Positions 32,801 through 45,124 of a stretch of DNA of 64,000 bases are shown in pieces. The notes below the pieces were generated by a model. That model had not been told where the DNA came from, made no database searches, and worked only from the letters and a program-made list of their open reading frames with translations. This DNA is from Deinandra increscens subsp. villosa (taxonomy: Eukaryota; Streptophyta; Magnoliopsida; Asterales; Asteraceae), in the NCBI GenBank assembly GCA_039602395.1, contig JBCNJP010000025.1, positions 41,146,922 through 41,210,921 of the forward strand, written 5' to 3'. Position numbers and translations under genes: made by a program. The number at the start of each line of letters is the position of its first letter. The stretch's first letter is position 1.

Positions 32801-35350
32801 GTTACAGCTCAGCTAGAGTTCTGAATGAACAAAGTATTACAAGTTTCCATTATATGTATGGGTTATTCTTTTGGCTTCTTCTTTGCCACTTATGCCTATT
32901 ATAATGATAGTAGACATTTATATTTTACAGTATTCTATTAGTTCAAGTACCATTTCGTAAGTTGATGAATCAAACTGCTTTTTTATTTATGAATCTTTTG
33001 CAGGAACAAGAACTGATAAAATCAGGGGTTCTAATTGACCATAAATCAGAGTGGCTTACCAAATTCGGAGCAACATGGAAGGGAGCCGTTATGAACCATT
33101 TATGAGAGAGTCTAATTTTACTCCTATGAAAATTCTTAGGTAATATGATCTTCATTAATCGCATATTATATGTTCTATTTGTTCACATGACAGGAGTGTA
33201 TTAGTTACCCTTATTCTCAATTGTTAATTTTTTTTATACTTAACGACTTATTTTAAAGGATGGGCCAATGGGGCTGGTAATCAATTGTACACCATTCAAC
33301 CACGTAATCTGACCAGATCTAACCTGTTCCAACCTACACAAAATTTTACCCATTTTGACCTGTCTAATAACCTGGCCTACTGCCACTTTTTGTTTATGTT
33401 CTGAAATTAAAAAAAATATATTTCTGGGATAAGTTTATGAAGATATCTTTGGAAAATACTGACTTTTGGTATGTATTTTGTAATCCTATATATGATTGAG
33501 TTTGGTATGATATAATTGTTCATCATATTAACCTTCATTTCGATCTAGCTTTGAAGCATATGATATGGTATTTGCTTAAACAAATATTGAAAATCTTGAG
33601 TCATAAAGCTAATAAACCAGGTATACTTCAGAGACTAATTGCTACTGTATTTGAAATATATATATATAACTATCTTCCTATATCTGACGGTACTGACTTA
33701 GTTGAATTCTATGATAACTTATTTTATATATTTGTTTTTTACAGGATTCTCCTAGAAATGTCTCAAAGCAGATCATGATTACAATGGAGTAAGAGTTAAT
33801 TGACTGATTTCCTCATATGTAAGGCACTTATCCCGTTTGCTGTAAATCCTATATTTTTTTAAATGAAAGAAACTATGACCAATTTGTTTATGTCCAATAT
33901 AATGGCTTTTGGATTTTGGAAATAGTATATGAATATGGTTCGCCTTTTACATCGTAGCATGTCAATATTTTTTTCGCTTAGTTGTTTACCAAATTATGAT
34001 TTTTTTTTACTTTATACGTGGTATGCTTTATATCATTGAAGTAGTTTGGTATAGCAGTTAATAACTCACACTTATTTAGAAAATCATTTACTCTTGGTGG
34101 CGTTTTAGTGGATATCACTGTTGAACTTCTTTCAAAATTTGATTTGGTGCTAATTTCTCATTGTATAAGCTGTTTTGTGAGAACAATCAGGTTTAACTTT
34201 TTTTTATTTGCATATTCATCATCATTTGAATCAGTTTTAGCATTTATGGTCAGAGACTTACCCTTTTCTTGTTCTATTTAAATGGAATTTGACAGCAAAT
34301 GTAGGTAGACCTACTTCTAAAGGTTTATATCATTAGCGTAGCATCCCGATCACAAGGAAAATTGTTCTATATTCAATGGTATACTATAGCCATACAGTGT
34401 TACGAACGATTATGAATGATCCATTTTGCTCACTTAATTGTTGTCATGGTTCAAGAAACTGCCACAAATAAGCAACAAAGACTTGCTGCAAATAAGCATT
34501 CCTGGATTATAGTGGCAAGCTATAAATGACGCGTGGAGAACAAATAAATGTAAACAAGCTCAAAATTTATATGATTTTCTTGAACAAATTAATAGTGATC
34601 ATGATTCCAGTTTTGTGAACATTCTTCTACTTTTTACACAGTGAAATCAGAATTTTAGAAAATGATAAGCAGGTTTTCATCTTGATCCACCATATTTCAT
34701 CTCAGATTCTTCTCTGTTGTCCTTTAGGCAATGTAGTACCAATTGTGTTATGAAGTTGCCTTTTTTAGTTGCGTTAATGTCGTTTTAGTTTTCTGAAATT
34801 TATATATACACATGAATGCACTACAAAACTGAGGGATTTTAGTGACCAGCACATTTGTTGGTTAAAGTGGGATAGGTCGATGATGCCTCGATGGAAGACC
34901 TGACAAGGGTAAATAATTTACTTATGGTATCTACCAAGCATTACCGCACCAACAGATTTTGCAAGTCTGTAGGACAAGTGAGTGATATTATGTTTGTTGT
35001 ACTCACTAAGATATTGTGGGTTATAAGACCGCTAATACCGTCCCATTTGAAATTTTGAATAGAACTTAGATGGAATGTGAGTGGTAATATTAATCACTTT
35101 CTAGTGATATTTTTTTCCCTTTAGAGATAAAAGCTTTAAAGGATCTATATTTTCTAGATCTGATGTCTATTCAAGATGCAAGAGAAAGTGGGGCTGACCC
35201 CATCATGACATATGTTGATTGGGGGCCTTAACTTAAAGTAGATTTAAGCCAAAAGACCGTACCCTCATATTCCAAGACTTTTTTAACAACTATTTTGAAA
35301 ACAAAGACATATATACTAATGTATTGATGGATTATTGACTGTAATTTATG

Positions 35351-35416
35351 ATGGTTGTATTACTTGTTGGTCATATACCATAGATGGTTGTATTACTTGT
35401 TGGTCATATACCATAG
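35351..35416. repeat. Perfect 33 bp tandem duplication
   Basis: A 33 bp unit containing GATGGTTGTATTACTTGTTG and GTCATATACCATA occurs twice head to tail, inside the Helitron-like element. Confidence 0.9.
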
Positions 35417-35982
35417 CAGTTATGATTTTTATTATGCCTCACTACTAAAAGATTGGGGTTCAAATATTGCAGGGTGTAGACTGCGGTATAATAGAAATAG
35501 GAATTGCTAGAAAAAAGTTACAATTTTTGTTGAACGAAAGATAGCTTTATAATTGTGATTTCGTGGAAATAAAATTTGTGGATTGCACGCTTATAGCTAT
35601 AAAATTATTTGTATTCACATGTTCTCTTTTCAGTTTTCGCTGTTATTTGATCGCTATCTACAATGTTAATGACATAGATAAACTACTTCGATGCTACGAA
35701 TGAGAAAGTCACCAAAACGTATAATACAATATATTATGAGAGGATTGATAAAATAACCCAAAAAGTTACATAGTTGTTTCATTGTTGTCGCGGCCGCATC
35801 ACGTAGGTTGCCTCCCATATCACGAGTCTTGTAAATTGTCGTCGCTGCTAAACATGCATTTACCACATTATAAATTGTCATCGGGTCGCATTGCGTTAAT
35901 GGAAATAAATACCGCAATGTAAATTATTGCGTTGTCGTAATGTGCGAACAAATGCAAAAAAACGCGCTATGAACTGTCGCCG

Positions 35983-36007
35983 CCGCAACGTGCGGGCACA
36001 ATGCTAG
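35983..36007 (+). other. Helitron 3' terminus (hairpin + CTAG)
   Basis: A 5 bp stem CCGCA/TGCGG with loop ACG is followed by GGCACAATG-CTAG, with T as the next host base. This is the canonical layout of plant Helitron ends. Confidence 0.65.
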
Positions 36008-36291
36008 TATATATATATATACTACTTGTCGGAATGAAGGGGACTCACAAGCCAGAATTCCGTGTGTCAAATAAAAAAGAGCACTGCTCTCTATAAATGT
36101 AGTTCATTCTTTTGAAAGTCACTGGTAAAGAAACAAAATCTCTGAAAGAACCGCTCTTTTACAAGTTTTTACCCCTATTTAAAAAACCTATCCAAACCCT
36201 ATCCCAAACCTACCCTTTAAAACCCTCATGATACTTATGTGGATTCTAGTGAGATCTGTGGAGGTTCGATCACAGTCAAGCCTATATTGTC

Positions 36292-36620
36292 TGTGTAAAA
36301 GCATAAACGGATCGTTTCCAGATCATAGAAAGAATCAATACGGAAGTTTGTCATTCAATTATAGTCAAATGATTACAAACCGAATGGAGTATACATCTTT
36401 GAGGCTCTGGAGGAGGTTCAGACAGAACCTCCTCTCTCATTAAGATCACATAGAATGAAATAAACAAACTTGAAGATGATCAACACACCAAACCTATTTA
36501 TAGGTGAACCAGCCAGCATACCATTTTGGTCCGCCGTACCAATTGGTACGCCCTATAATTGGTATGCTGGTTGGTATGTTGACATCATATACATACATTT
36601 AATCCTTATCTTCTAATCTA
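36292..36620 (-). repeat. LTR fragment of the gag-only/SIRE-like family (type C)
   Basis: On the minus strand it has the palindromic word pair TTGGTACGGCGGACC, a TATAAATAGG box (36493-36502) and an end CGATCCGTTTATGCTTTTACA. The same layout is seen in the LTRs of element A (CGATCCGGTCGCTCCACGCA...TTTACA). No primer binding site is visible on the left, so this is a 3' LTR end or a solo LTR. The right boundary is not determined. Confidence 0.55.
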
Positions 36621-36719
36621 TTCGCACAGTAACGGCTACACACAGAAAATTGTCCTAACTGTTTGCTCGTCTTCACCAAGGTATGAGTGTTCACCCAAAC
36701 AAACAGATACAACCCCTGA

Positions 36720-38690
36720 GAGTTGAGTGAATATTTGTGAGGTTAATAATTTTAATAAAAATAAATTATAGTAGGTTTGCCATAAATTTTTGTATTTCAA
36801 TTTGAAACAAAGAAGTGAAAAATAAATTGATGGAATAAGCTATCCAAAAATGACGGTGGACTACTTTTATAAGGTCAGATCTATAAGGCACAAACAAATT
36901 CAACATTTGGGACTGTCAAGATTATTCTATACTAAGTTTTGCTTGAGGACAAGAAAACATTTAAGTGTGGGGATATTTGATAAACATCAAATTATACATA
37001 CTTTTATACCAAATATCCTTCAGAAATCGGCAGAAATCTGATTTACAAACACCAAAACAATCATGTTTTATTTTCTTTTTAGTTTTTCAGGTTCAAAAGA
37101 GCAAAATTCGCAAAAGGAACGAATTACAGTAAAAAACAGAACAAAAATGCAAAGTTCCAAGACCAGCGAAGACCAGCATGCCCCATGCCTAGCCAAGCAC
37201 GCCCCGTGCCCACCGTCTGACATAACACAGCTCGTGCCTCCCTTAGCACGCCACGTGCCTCTGAACAGAAATCGTACCGTCTGACACGGCACACCCCGTT
37301 CCCACTTCAGCACACCCCGTGTCGCCGCAGAGTTGCAAGTTCTTGTAGATCCCCTAACACAACACGCCCATGCCGAACCTGACACGGGCCATGCCCTAGT
37401 CCGAAATCTGCCTATAAAATCCATGCTCTCCTCATTTGAAAACTCGCTCAATTCTTCTCTTCTCTTCACGTGTATTGAGTCATTTGGTCGTTTTTTAGTT
37501 TTGTAATCAAGTTTGTAAGAACTTTAACTTAAGTAAGATTCAGTAAGCTTTTTTATATGAAATCTTCTCCTTCTCTTATGCAAATCTTTAAAGCCATGAT
37601 TGGATAAATTCTTATACTTACTTGGGAAGTAACAAAACTTTGGTAGGTTGGTTAACAACCTTATAAACTCACTTAAGGTGTGTTTAATGACTTTATGAAA
37701 ACTATTTTTATTGAAAGTGTGTTACTAATTTTATGTGCTCTACGTATCACATACCATTTGGGGAGTCGAAATCCCAAGGGCCAGACTTGTGACACCTGGT
37801 CGGGGGATGATGCATGATCCAAAAGGTGACTCGAGCCCCATGCTACATGATACGTTCGAGGTCCTTATGTCTATGTAAGCAAACTTTGCTGACCACGCAA
37901 GTGCGGGCTAAAAGTATTTGGTTGGGAATGGGGTTTGTAAATATTTTGTCACTTCACGGAAGCCGAGATGGTACGTGTTTGTGAACTTGGATCTGGTTAC
38001 GCCGGACGTGCATGCGTGAGAGCGGTGCACGGAAGAAACGGACCTTAGTCCCTTAAAAAGATCATTTTCATAATAAAATAATCCGGCACGCAAGGTTGTT
38101 CCCCCGTTGGTTCATGACGACGTGTCGAGTATGGTAAGTCGACCGGTTTGAGGGACCTCGTAACTAAGTGGCATTACACCACTTTGTTTGTTCACTGGTA
38201 GCACCTTCCCTCGGCATTCGTACTCCTCATAGACGATTAACACTTGGATGGTGAATCAGCCTAAGATTTCAAAAGGTTGTTGGTCTTCTGCAGTGAACAA
38301 TCTTAAGCAAGGATAGAAGTGCATGTCAAATCCTGCTTAACCACTGGTGAGTTCTCCCAAGTAATATTAACTTCGATTTACAATTCTCTTAAACACTATC
38401 TTATTTTCTCTCTTTCTTTTATTTTAGTTTATTTTTATTTCTTTCTTAAAACTAAAAGTTAAACCTGGCTAGATGATAACAGGGAACTGAGTATTCAGAG
38501 TTCTCACTTTCCATTGTGTCCCGATCGACCCCGATTCAACTTACCGCTACTATATTGCCCACGATGGGTATACTTACCCGTGTAATGTGGTGAAATAGTG
38601 ATTGTCAAGTAAATCAAGTATTATAAAGTTAAAAGCTTAAAACTGCTAAACATGTTTGAATAATATAGCCATATTTTAAGTACACCTCAC
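36720..38690 (+). repeat. Athila-like 3' end: polypurine tract and LTR
   Basis: GCTTGAGGACAAGAAAAC and GTGTGGGGATATT (36965-36977) form the typical end of the internal region. The LTR then starts TGATAAACATC at 36978. The LTR contains a cluster of CACGCCCCGTG-like words (37176-37400) and later unique sequence. Its right end could not be fixed; homology to anything else in the window stops before 38839. There is no coding sequence. Confidence 0.6.
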
Positions 38691-38838
38691 CACACACCAA
38701 TTTGAAAAGGCAATGTTTCTAATACTTTCGGCATTTGGATTTTTGGAGTTTCTAGATTGAATTTGAACATTTGTTCCATAGTTTTGAACATCCAATTACA
38801 CTATAGTAGAATGTAGAAACTATTTTTTAATTTACAGT

Positions 38839-39176
38839 TGTTATAGAATGAAATTGCTTGAGCGTGTGGATCGTCTACTTAATCGTTATGAAATCAATGT
38901 AATACGAGATGGAACACAAAGAGTAAATACAAATGACTTGTATTAACCACAGAGATAACCACAAAGTACACAGAGAAGATCTGACCAAGAAGCTCATCAA
39001 ATCTAATACAAGACAACTATTTTTACACATTAAATCTTGTTGGTCCGAACCTCAGGTTCGGACCTGTTCGGCCCTGTCCGAACTCCAGGTTCGGCCAAGG
39101 TTCGGCCAGACCTAATCTTGCTTATATTCGTCTTGTATTCGATACTTCACATGACGATCAGGACCATGTATCAACA
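38839..39176 (-). repeat. 3' LTR of gag-only element B
   Basis: On the + strand it starts TGTTATAG and ends GTATCAACA. The adjacent AACTCCCCCT (39177-39186) is the polypurine tract on the minus strand. Inside, GGTTCGGAC / GTCCGAAC words occur about six times (39042-39110). The left target duplication would be ACAGT (38834-38838). Confidence 0.8.
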
Positions 39177-39186
39177 AACTCCCCCT

Positions 39187-40789
39187 CGGCATGTGCAGTA
39201 TCATCTCCTCTATTAAACCTTGTATCTTGTATCTTCAATCAACTCTTCCTCGATCTAGATGATGAGTTCAATCTTGAATACATGATATTGCATCGTGTGT
39301 AATCTCGTTATCAACAATCTTCAGAAGACTTGAAGTTGTGATGTTCTCTTCCCACATAGAAACCTGCGAACATAAATAATCTTGGTGCAAAACGTCTCTT
39401 TGAGACTCCAAGATATTTTGATTTTTGAAAATTAATATTGTATTTCGTGTTGATTAATCGAAAACAAATCAGAAACAAAATATTTTTGGCTTTTAGAAAC
39501 TTTATATCAAAACACACCTAAAATCTTTTTGGTATTTTCTATATGAAAAGTAAATGCATTACAGAATCAGACACTTATTTTTGTCTTTTGCGAGAAAGAT
39601 CACGATTTGGGATCATATTGGACATAACATGCTGAACTACACTTCAATTTCGATTATTGAAGCACATAAGCCATGCCGATTGCAGATATAATTTGTCCAA
39701 CTTTAAACTCAGGCAGAATCATACTCATAACATCTGGATATGTTAAGATATTGATTAAATTTGCATTGACCAGTGTACCTCACACTATCAGACATACTCA
39801 GATATTTTTTGCTTATCACATTTTGTGATTTCATTTGTGGCTTTAATCACATAATGATTGTAATCATGATATAGTCAACTGTGTTCCATGCAAAAAGAAA
39901 TAAGAATGTTAAATCGTCTACCTTAAGGTCGATCTTTCGATACACAGATAAGGCCTCGGATTTAACAAAATAAGAAAATAAAGAAGTTGAAATTTTATAA
40001 CTCAACAACAATCAGGTCGGTACTCCCGTACACGCAGAGAAAGTCTGATGAGTTATACGTAAACACCAAAGAAAATAAAGCAGAACGTCAAACGAACAAC
40101 GATCAGGTCGGTCTTGTGGACAAGCACTGAAAGTCCGATCGTTTGACAAAATAAAGAAAATTAAACAAATTTGAATCTTTGCAAAATGAACACATGTATA
40201 TACAGTGACTTCTCATTTTATTTTTCATATATCTTTTTCTTGATATATCTTGAGATACGCATCAAGACGTTGTCCACTAGGTCAAGTATCAGATTTAGTG
40301 TATATCACATTTGAATACTTTCTGATTTGCCGAGCCTACCTTACACATCGATCAAATCATCTTATGGCTTTTTCATCTATTTTATCCATGAGTCAGACAC
40401 TGTCAGCCATGTACCATCATTTCCCAATCATGTTGGATACAATTTCTCATTTTTCAATGTTTTTGGCTTTTTGCATTTTTCAATGTTTTTGTCTTTTCCA
40501 AATTTCTCCCTCTAAAAATGACAACTCTATGTATTAAATTTTCATTTTTATGATTTGAAAAACAACACACTATTTTTGGATTTTTTTCAAAACAAACTCC
40601 CCCTCAGAATGAGATGGAGGTAAAACAAAAACAAGAAATTGATCAACCAACACGAATACTTGTAGTGTAGTCTTTTGAAAACCAAATGATTTTGAAATTC
40701 AATTTAATTAGAACAGATATTTCACAATCAGTAATTTTTCAATCACCGATAGGGCTTCCTGAAACACCTGCCTGACACCAAATAAAAAT
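39187..40789 (-). other. Non-coding 3' region of element B
   Basis: It contains inverted counterparts of element A's 3' region, for example GGTCGGTACTCCCGTACACG near 40015 and an ATAACATCTGGATATGTTAA stretch near 39725. No coding frame stands out. Conservation of this long untranslated part in both copies suggests that it belongs to the family. Confidence 0.7.
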
Positions 40790-42289
40790 TTAGTCTCTTT
40801 GGGATCGACCTGATTCAACAGCGTCGGGTCGCCCGGTGTCTTCCACATAGTTATTGTTGGCCTTGGAAACAATTTTTGGTTTCCATATTTGTAAAATTTT
40901 TAATTTCTGATCAGAACCAGAATCAGATTCAACCGACATACTTGGTGTAGACCAAGATGATTTACGAGTTGATTTAATTTTTGGAGACCATGGTTCATCA
41001 AAAATTTGACCTTTGTTATCCACATATTTGGCAGTTTTGTGGATATATGCAGTCGTTGGACAATCAGTAGCAAGATGTCCCGGTTGACAACATACATAAC
41101 AAAGTCTTTCTCTAAAAACATTTGAAAATTGGTTTGATTTTTGAAAACCAGATGAATGTTCAGAATCAAAGTTATCAAAGAAACCATCAGAAGAATCATA
41201 CCTAGAAGATGGACTCCTTGAAGATGACGATCTTCCAGAATAATAAGAAAATTCCTTCTGAGGTGATGATTTCCTTGCAACTTTTGCTTTAAGAACCTTT
41301 GTAGCTTTCACTGGTTTCTTAGGTTGAACCGGTTCTTCCTTCACTTCATAGCCCAAACCTTTGTGTTTGTAACCTGAAACCTTTGAAGAACTCGAGGAAG
41401 AACCCGAAGCTTCTCGCACCTTAGCTTCGCTAGTGAATTTGGCTTTGATATCCTTCAGCTTGTTCTATTCAATCAAAACTTTTTCTTCTTCGGTTGGTGA
41501 TGAAGAACTTAAAGCAACCTTATCAAAAACCTTTTCATTTTCCAACAAAACAGACTTTGAAACAAATTTTGGAGCTTCACCCAAAGGCTTTTCCTTCGTC
41601 TTAGACTTAGACTTGTTCTTCTTGGGTGGAGTGGCAAATTTTGAATAATCATGCACTTCATCTTTAGGATCAAGTGGAGCAGAAGTAACTTCAATGAAAT
41701 CCACTGGTTGAGGAACCAAGTGAGCATCCTCCTTCTTAGAACTTTCCGTACTCAGATCCTGCTTGTATAAGAAGTTTAGCAATGTCGGTGACAAATTGCA
41801 GTTCTTCACTTGCCTTTTCATATCCAAGATTTCCAATTTCAAATCATTAATCTTTTGTTGAGCTTCAAACACCTCTTTCGGTGATTTGATGAATTTTGCA
41901 TTAAGATCATCATATTCATAAGTTTTTAGCTTTCGAATCTCACATTCAGCAAATAATTCTTCAAGAACATTTTCTCTCTTTTGCTTATAGATCTCAACAT
42001 CCTTAGTCAATACCTCATTCTTGTCACGATAAAGAGTATTCTCATCTTGAAGCATAGAAATTTTATTTTGAAGCTTCTCAACAGTTACAGCAGTTTTAGT
42101 AATAAGAGCAGTAGCTTCCTCATACTTTTGTTGAACTGGATAACTTTTCTCAAATAAATTCTCAAAATCTTGAGCTGCGTCTAAAGCGTCAGCTTTAGCT
42201 TTCTCACATTCCTCAGCCAATTGAGCTTTTTCTTTCAAAACATCTTCATGGACATGAACTAATTCATAATATTTCTTTTGAATTTGCAA
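40790..42289 (-). pseudogene. Gag-type protein of element B, one internal stop
   Basis: A single frame runs from 42289 to 40790, broken only by a TAG at 41465-41467; about 500 codons remain readable. The N-terminal 170 residues are a Glu/Lys-rich coiled coil (EKAQLAEECEKAKADALDAA). VKNCNLSPTLLNFLYKQD and DEVHDYSKFA follow, both shared with element A. A Lys/Ser-rich tail (YYSGRSSSSRSPSSRYDSSD) and a CCHC knuckle CYVCCQPGHLATDC come next. It ends YVEDTGRPDAVESGRSQRD. The UBN2 core and first knuckle are missing, cut at the junction near 42295. Confidence 0.82.
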
Positions 42290-42299
42290 AAAGTCAAAA

Positions 42300-42700
42300 A
42301 TTCATTCCTAAACCGTTTCGATCGAGTTTGCTTGAATTCCTGTCGAAAATTCCAGTCAAAAACACTGAAAAATCGAGAAAATAGTGTCCAGTGAGCTTGG
42401 TCACGTCTGAGGTTCGGAAAACTTCAGAGTAACCTCTCCGAACCCGAGGTTCGAACGAAGTTCGGTCGTTTTCCTGGTTCGGTGAGTGTTCGGTGAGGTT
42501 CGGTGGGAGTTCGGTGCGTGTTCAGACTGAGTTTGTCGTCGTTCGGAACAAATTCGGTCTAGTTTCTGTTAGATTGTCTGAAGGCTAGTTCGGAGGGAGC
42601 TCGGCGCATTTAGTTTCGGACTAGGTTCGGAGTAAGTTCGGAGGACGTTCAGAGGTAGTTCGGAGCAGGGTCGGAGTGTACAGTAACCTGCCTTTTCAAA
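42300..42700 (+). repeat. Leader-like region with GTTCGG motif array
   Basis: At least ten GTTCGG words (GTTCGGTG, GTTCGGAG and variants TTTCGGAC, GGTCGGAG) lie between 42412 and 42680. The same word occurs in the LTR at 38839-39176, tying this leader to the element B family. It is on the plus strand relative to the gag start that follows, opposite to the gag body on its left. Confidence 0.8.
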
Positions 42701-42853
42701 ATGTCCGATTTTCAAGCGTTCGCGGCTATTCAAAATTCGGTTCAGACTACGATGCAAACGATGATGAACTATGATAATGAAAATTTTGACTTGAAGCACA
42801 CTCGAGAAGATCAAACGAACTCAAAAATGAATGACATTTTCGCAAAAACATGA
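42701..42853 (+). pseudogene. Start of a gag ORF on the plus strand
   Basis: An ATG directly after the motif array opens a 50-codon frame beginning MSDFQAFAAIQNSVQTTM, with NYDNENFDLKHTREDQTNSK, then a stop just before the gap. Hydrophilic and helical, it looks like the N-terminus of the SIRE-type gag. Position after the leader supports this; its continuation is lost in the gap. Confidence 0.5.
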
Positions 42854-42878
42854 ATTTTGAGTCAAAACTCCGAAAAAT

Positions 42879-43378
42879 NNNNNNNNNNNNNNNNNNNNNN
42901 NNNNNNNNNNNNNNNNNNNNNNNNNNNNNNNNNNNNNNNNNNNNNNNNNNNNNNNNNNNNNNNNNNNNNNNNNNNNNNNNNNNNNNNNNNNNNNNNNNNN
43001 NNNNNNNNNNNNNNNNNNNNNNNNNNNNNNNNNNNNNNNNNNNNNNNNNNNNNNNNNNNNNNNNNNNNNNNNNNNNNNNNNNNNNNNNNNNNNNNNNNNN
43101 NNNNNNNNNNNNNNNNNNNNNNNNNNNNNNNNNNNNNNNNNNNNNNNNNNNNNNNNNNNNNNNNNNNNNNNNNNNNNNNNNNNNNNNNNNNNNNNNNNNN
43201 NNNNNNNNNNNNNNNNNNNNNNNNNNNNNNNNNNNNNNNNNNNNNNNNNNNNNNNNNNNNNNNNNNNNNNNNNNNNNNNNNNNNNNNNNNNNNNNNNNNN
43301 NNNNNNNNNNNNNNNNNNNNNNNNNNNNNNNNNNNNNNNNNNNNNNNNNNNNNNNNNNNNNNNNNNNNNNNNNNNNNN
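42879..43378. other. Assembly gap (500 N)
   Basis: Exactly 500 N, the conventional placeholder for a gap of unknown size. It removes the outer tip of the LTR on its right and the continuation of the plus-strand gag on its left. Apparent open frames across it are meaningless. Confidence 1.
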
Positions 43379-45124
43379 CCAAAATATATAATTGCACAAT
43401 CAGGTTTTAAATTTATAAACAAGATAATTACCTGAGACTAACTACACGCAATATAGGCAAGTGTACCTATCGTACCTGTAATATAGCAACGATAAGAATC
43501 AGGATCGATCCAAGGATACGAATCTCCTACTCAACTTAACCTATTTCGGCCTAACTACCCTAACCTAATCTAGCTAGTCTAATTATCACTTAAACTAGCT
43601 TATCTGACTATGCTATAATAGAACTATTCAAATGATGAATGAACATAGAATATCAACCTAAATATCAAAGGGTAGCTATAAAGGAAACTTAAATATAAGA
43701 AAGGCATCATCTAGGGATAGAATTATCTTAACCTCATCCACCATATGGAATGATCTGCTTATGGTAAACTGTCTTGAGGATACAAAATCGCTAGAGACTA
43801 TATCTACAATTATAACCACTGCCACAATGAAGTATCCACTAATCTAATGACTTAGTTATAAGACATTAAATACATGACCTAAGACCTAGGATCATAGACC
43901 AATCATATTCTGACTAATCATGATGGACTAACAATTTTGACCAAAGTACATACCATCACATGCGCAATATATATAGACACTTCATCAATCCCTTGACCCA
44001 AGACATGGACGCTAAGGTTCAAGACTAAATATAAGGACACACGTCAATCGAAATGGACTATTGGATGAACATCATCACCAATTCCTATCTAGGCTCGCTA
44101 GTGTTCCTAAACACTTATTTCAATCGCCAGATAACAACTAAGAAATAGCAATTGACTTAATGAACATGTGATCAAGCCATGCATCAAACCAACAACTACT
44201 AGGAATGGATCAAATATGCAAACAATAACTCAAATCTGATATGTAACAACAATCACATCGTTATACTAAAATCATCGTTTCATAAGCAAACATATCAAAC
44301 CATAAAGTTGAATTGATCAAGCATCATCTAAACCTAGATGATGTAAGTACTAGCCTATCATTACTAAATAAAAATCAGATCCAAACATGATGAAAACATA
44401 AATTAAATACTAATCTAATTGCAAACCGAAGGATTAGCGCTTAGTAACGTTAATCGTGTGTTGATTCCATGCTTCCTAGCCTTCTCGAATACTTCCAGAA
44501 TGCTCCCATCACTTTCTCCATGCGTTTCTGGTCGTATGTGGGGCAGAATGACCGACCCCAATCATCTTCGTTCGTTCCTAAGCATCACGTTATATTAATA
44601 GGCCCGAAATTAGGGTTTTTCTTCGATTAGGGCCGTTACGTGGTCACGGGCCGTTACGTGGTCACGGGCCGTTATAGGGCATGTTTGGCTTTTTCAGCAA
44701 TAACCTTGAAACGCTCATAACTTCTTCGTTACAACTTGGAATTGACCCCCATTTTTTCCTACGTTCATCATTTTCCACATTCTATCATCTCATGTAGGTT
44801 TCCAATCATCGTGAGGCTGGAAAATAAGGCATAAAATTCTCAATCCCTCAGGCTAAAATGGGTGTATTAGGCCTGCTAGACTTAGTCAAATACTCCTGAT
44901 CATATATTTTTATTAAAGTACTTATTAAGTAAAATTTTCCTGCTACTTATAGACACGACAATGCAAGCACGTTCTATAAACGAATCTATGAATTATGTCA
45001 AAAATGTGTACTTTCGTGCAAATTGAGATTTGAAAATTTTAAAATTTGTTCGGATTTTTTCATTGTTAGCTTTTTCTTCTATTTCAGAGGGCAAGTATAG
45101 ATAATTCATGTTTTGTTCCCGACA
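43379..45124 (-). repeat. 3' LTR of the non-autonomous gypsy element
   Basis: Aligns with 48211-49660 from its first base after the gap; the outer about 27 bp fall in the gap. Homology with the other LTR ends near 44853. The polypurine-like tract suggests that the LTR really extends to 45124 (CCCGACA), which would mean that the outer end of the other LTR has been lost or replaced. It contains two GGGCCGTTACGTGGTCAC units and a third CCGTTA (44628-44675). Confidence 0.75.

Larger units (their letters stand above)
30890..36007 (+). mobile_element. Helitron-like element with captured gene fragments
   Basis: The 3' end is well formed: hairpin CCGCA-ACG-TGCGG (35983-35995), eight bases, then CTAG (36004-36007) followed by T. 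The 5' end is not fixed; AT-rich sequence near 30890 is the best guess. The interior is non-coding apart from exon-intron fragments of at least one host gene (myosin) and probably a second (DEAD-box helicase) in the same orientation, as is common in Helitrons. No Rep/helicase of its own is present. The stretch 33160-35650 shows no coding sequence that I recognise. Confidence 0.6.
38839..42878 (-). mobile_element. Gag-only LTR retrotransposon B (relative of A), rearranged
   Basis: Minus-strand order from 42289 leftwards is coiled-coil gag, second CCHC, non-coding 3' region, polypurine tract, 3' LTR (38839-39176). This matches element A section by section, and again no enzyme domains follow gag. 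Right of about 42300 the family's leader and gag start are present but on the plus strand, so the element is inverted internally, composite, or misassembled next to the gap at 42879. The 5' LTR is not seen. Confidence 0.8.

Noticed and set aside
36978..38690. Complete solo LTR with defined right end
   Set aside because: No TG...CA right terminus or target duplication could be fixed, so only the polypurine tract and LTR start are claimed.
42747..43435. Open frames of about 190-216 codons across the N-run
   Set aside because: They consist almost wholly of unknown residues from the 500 N gap.
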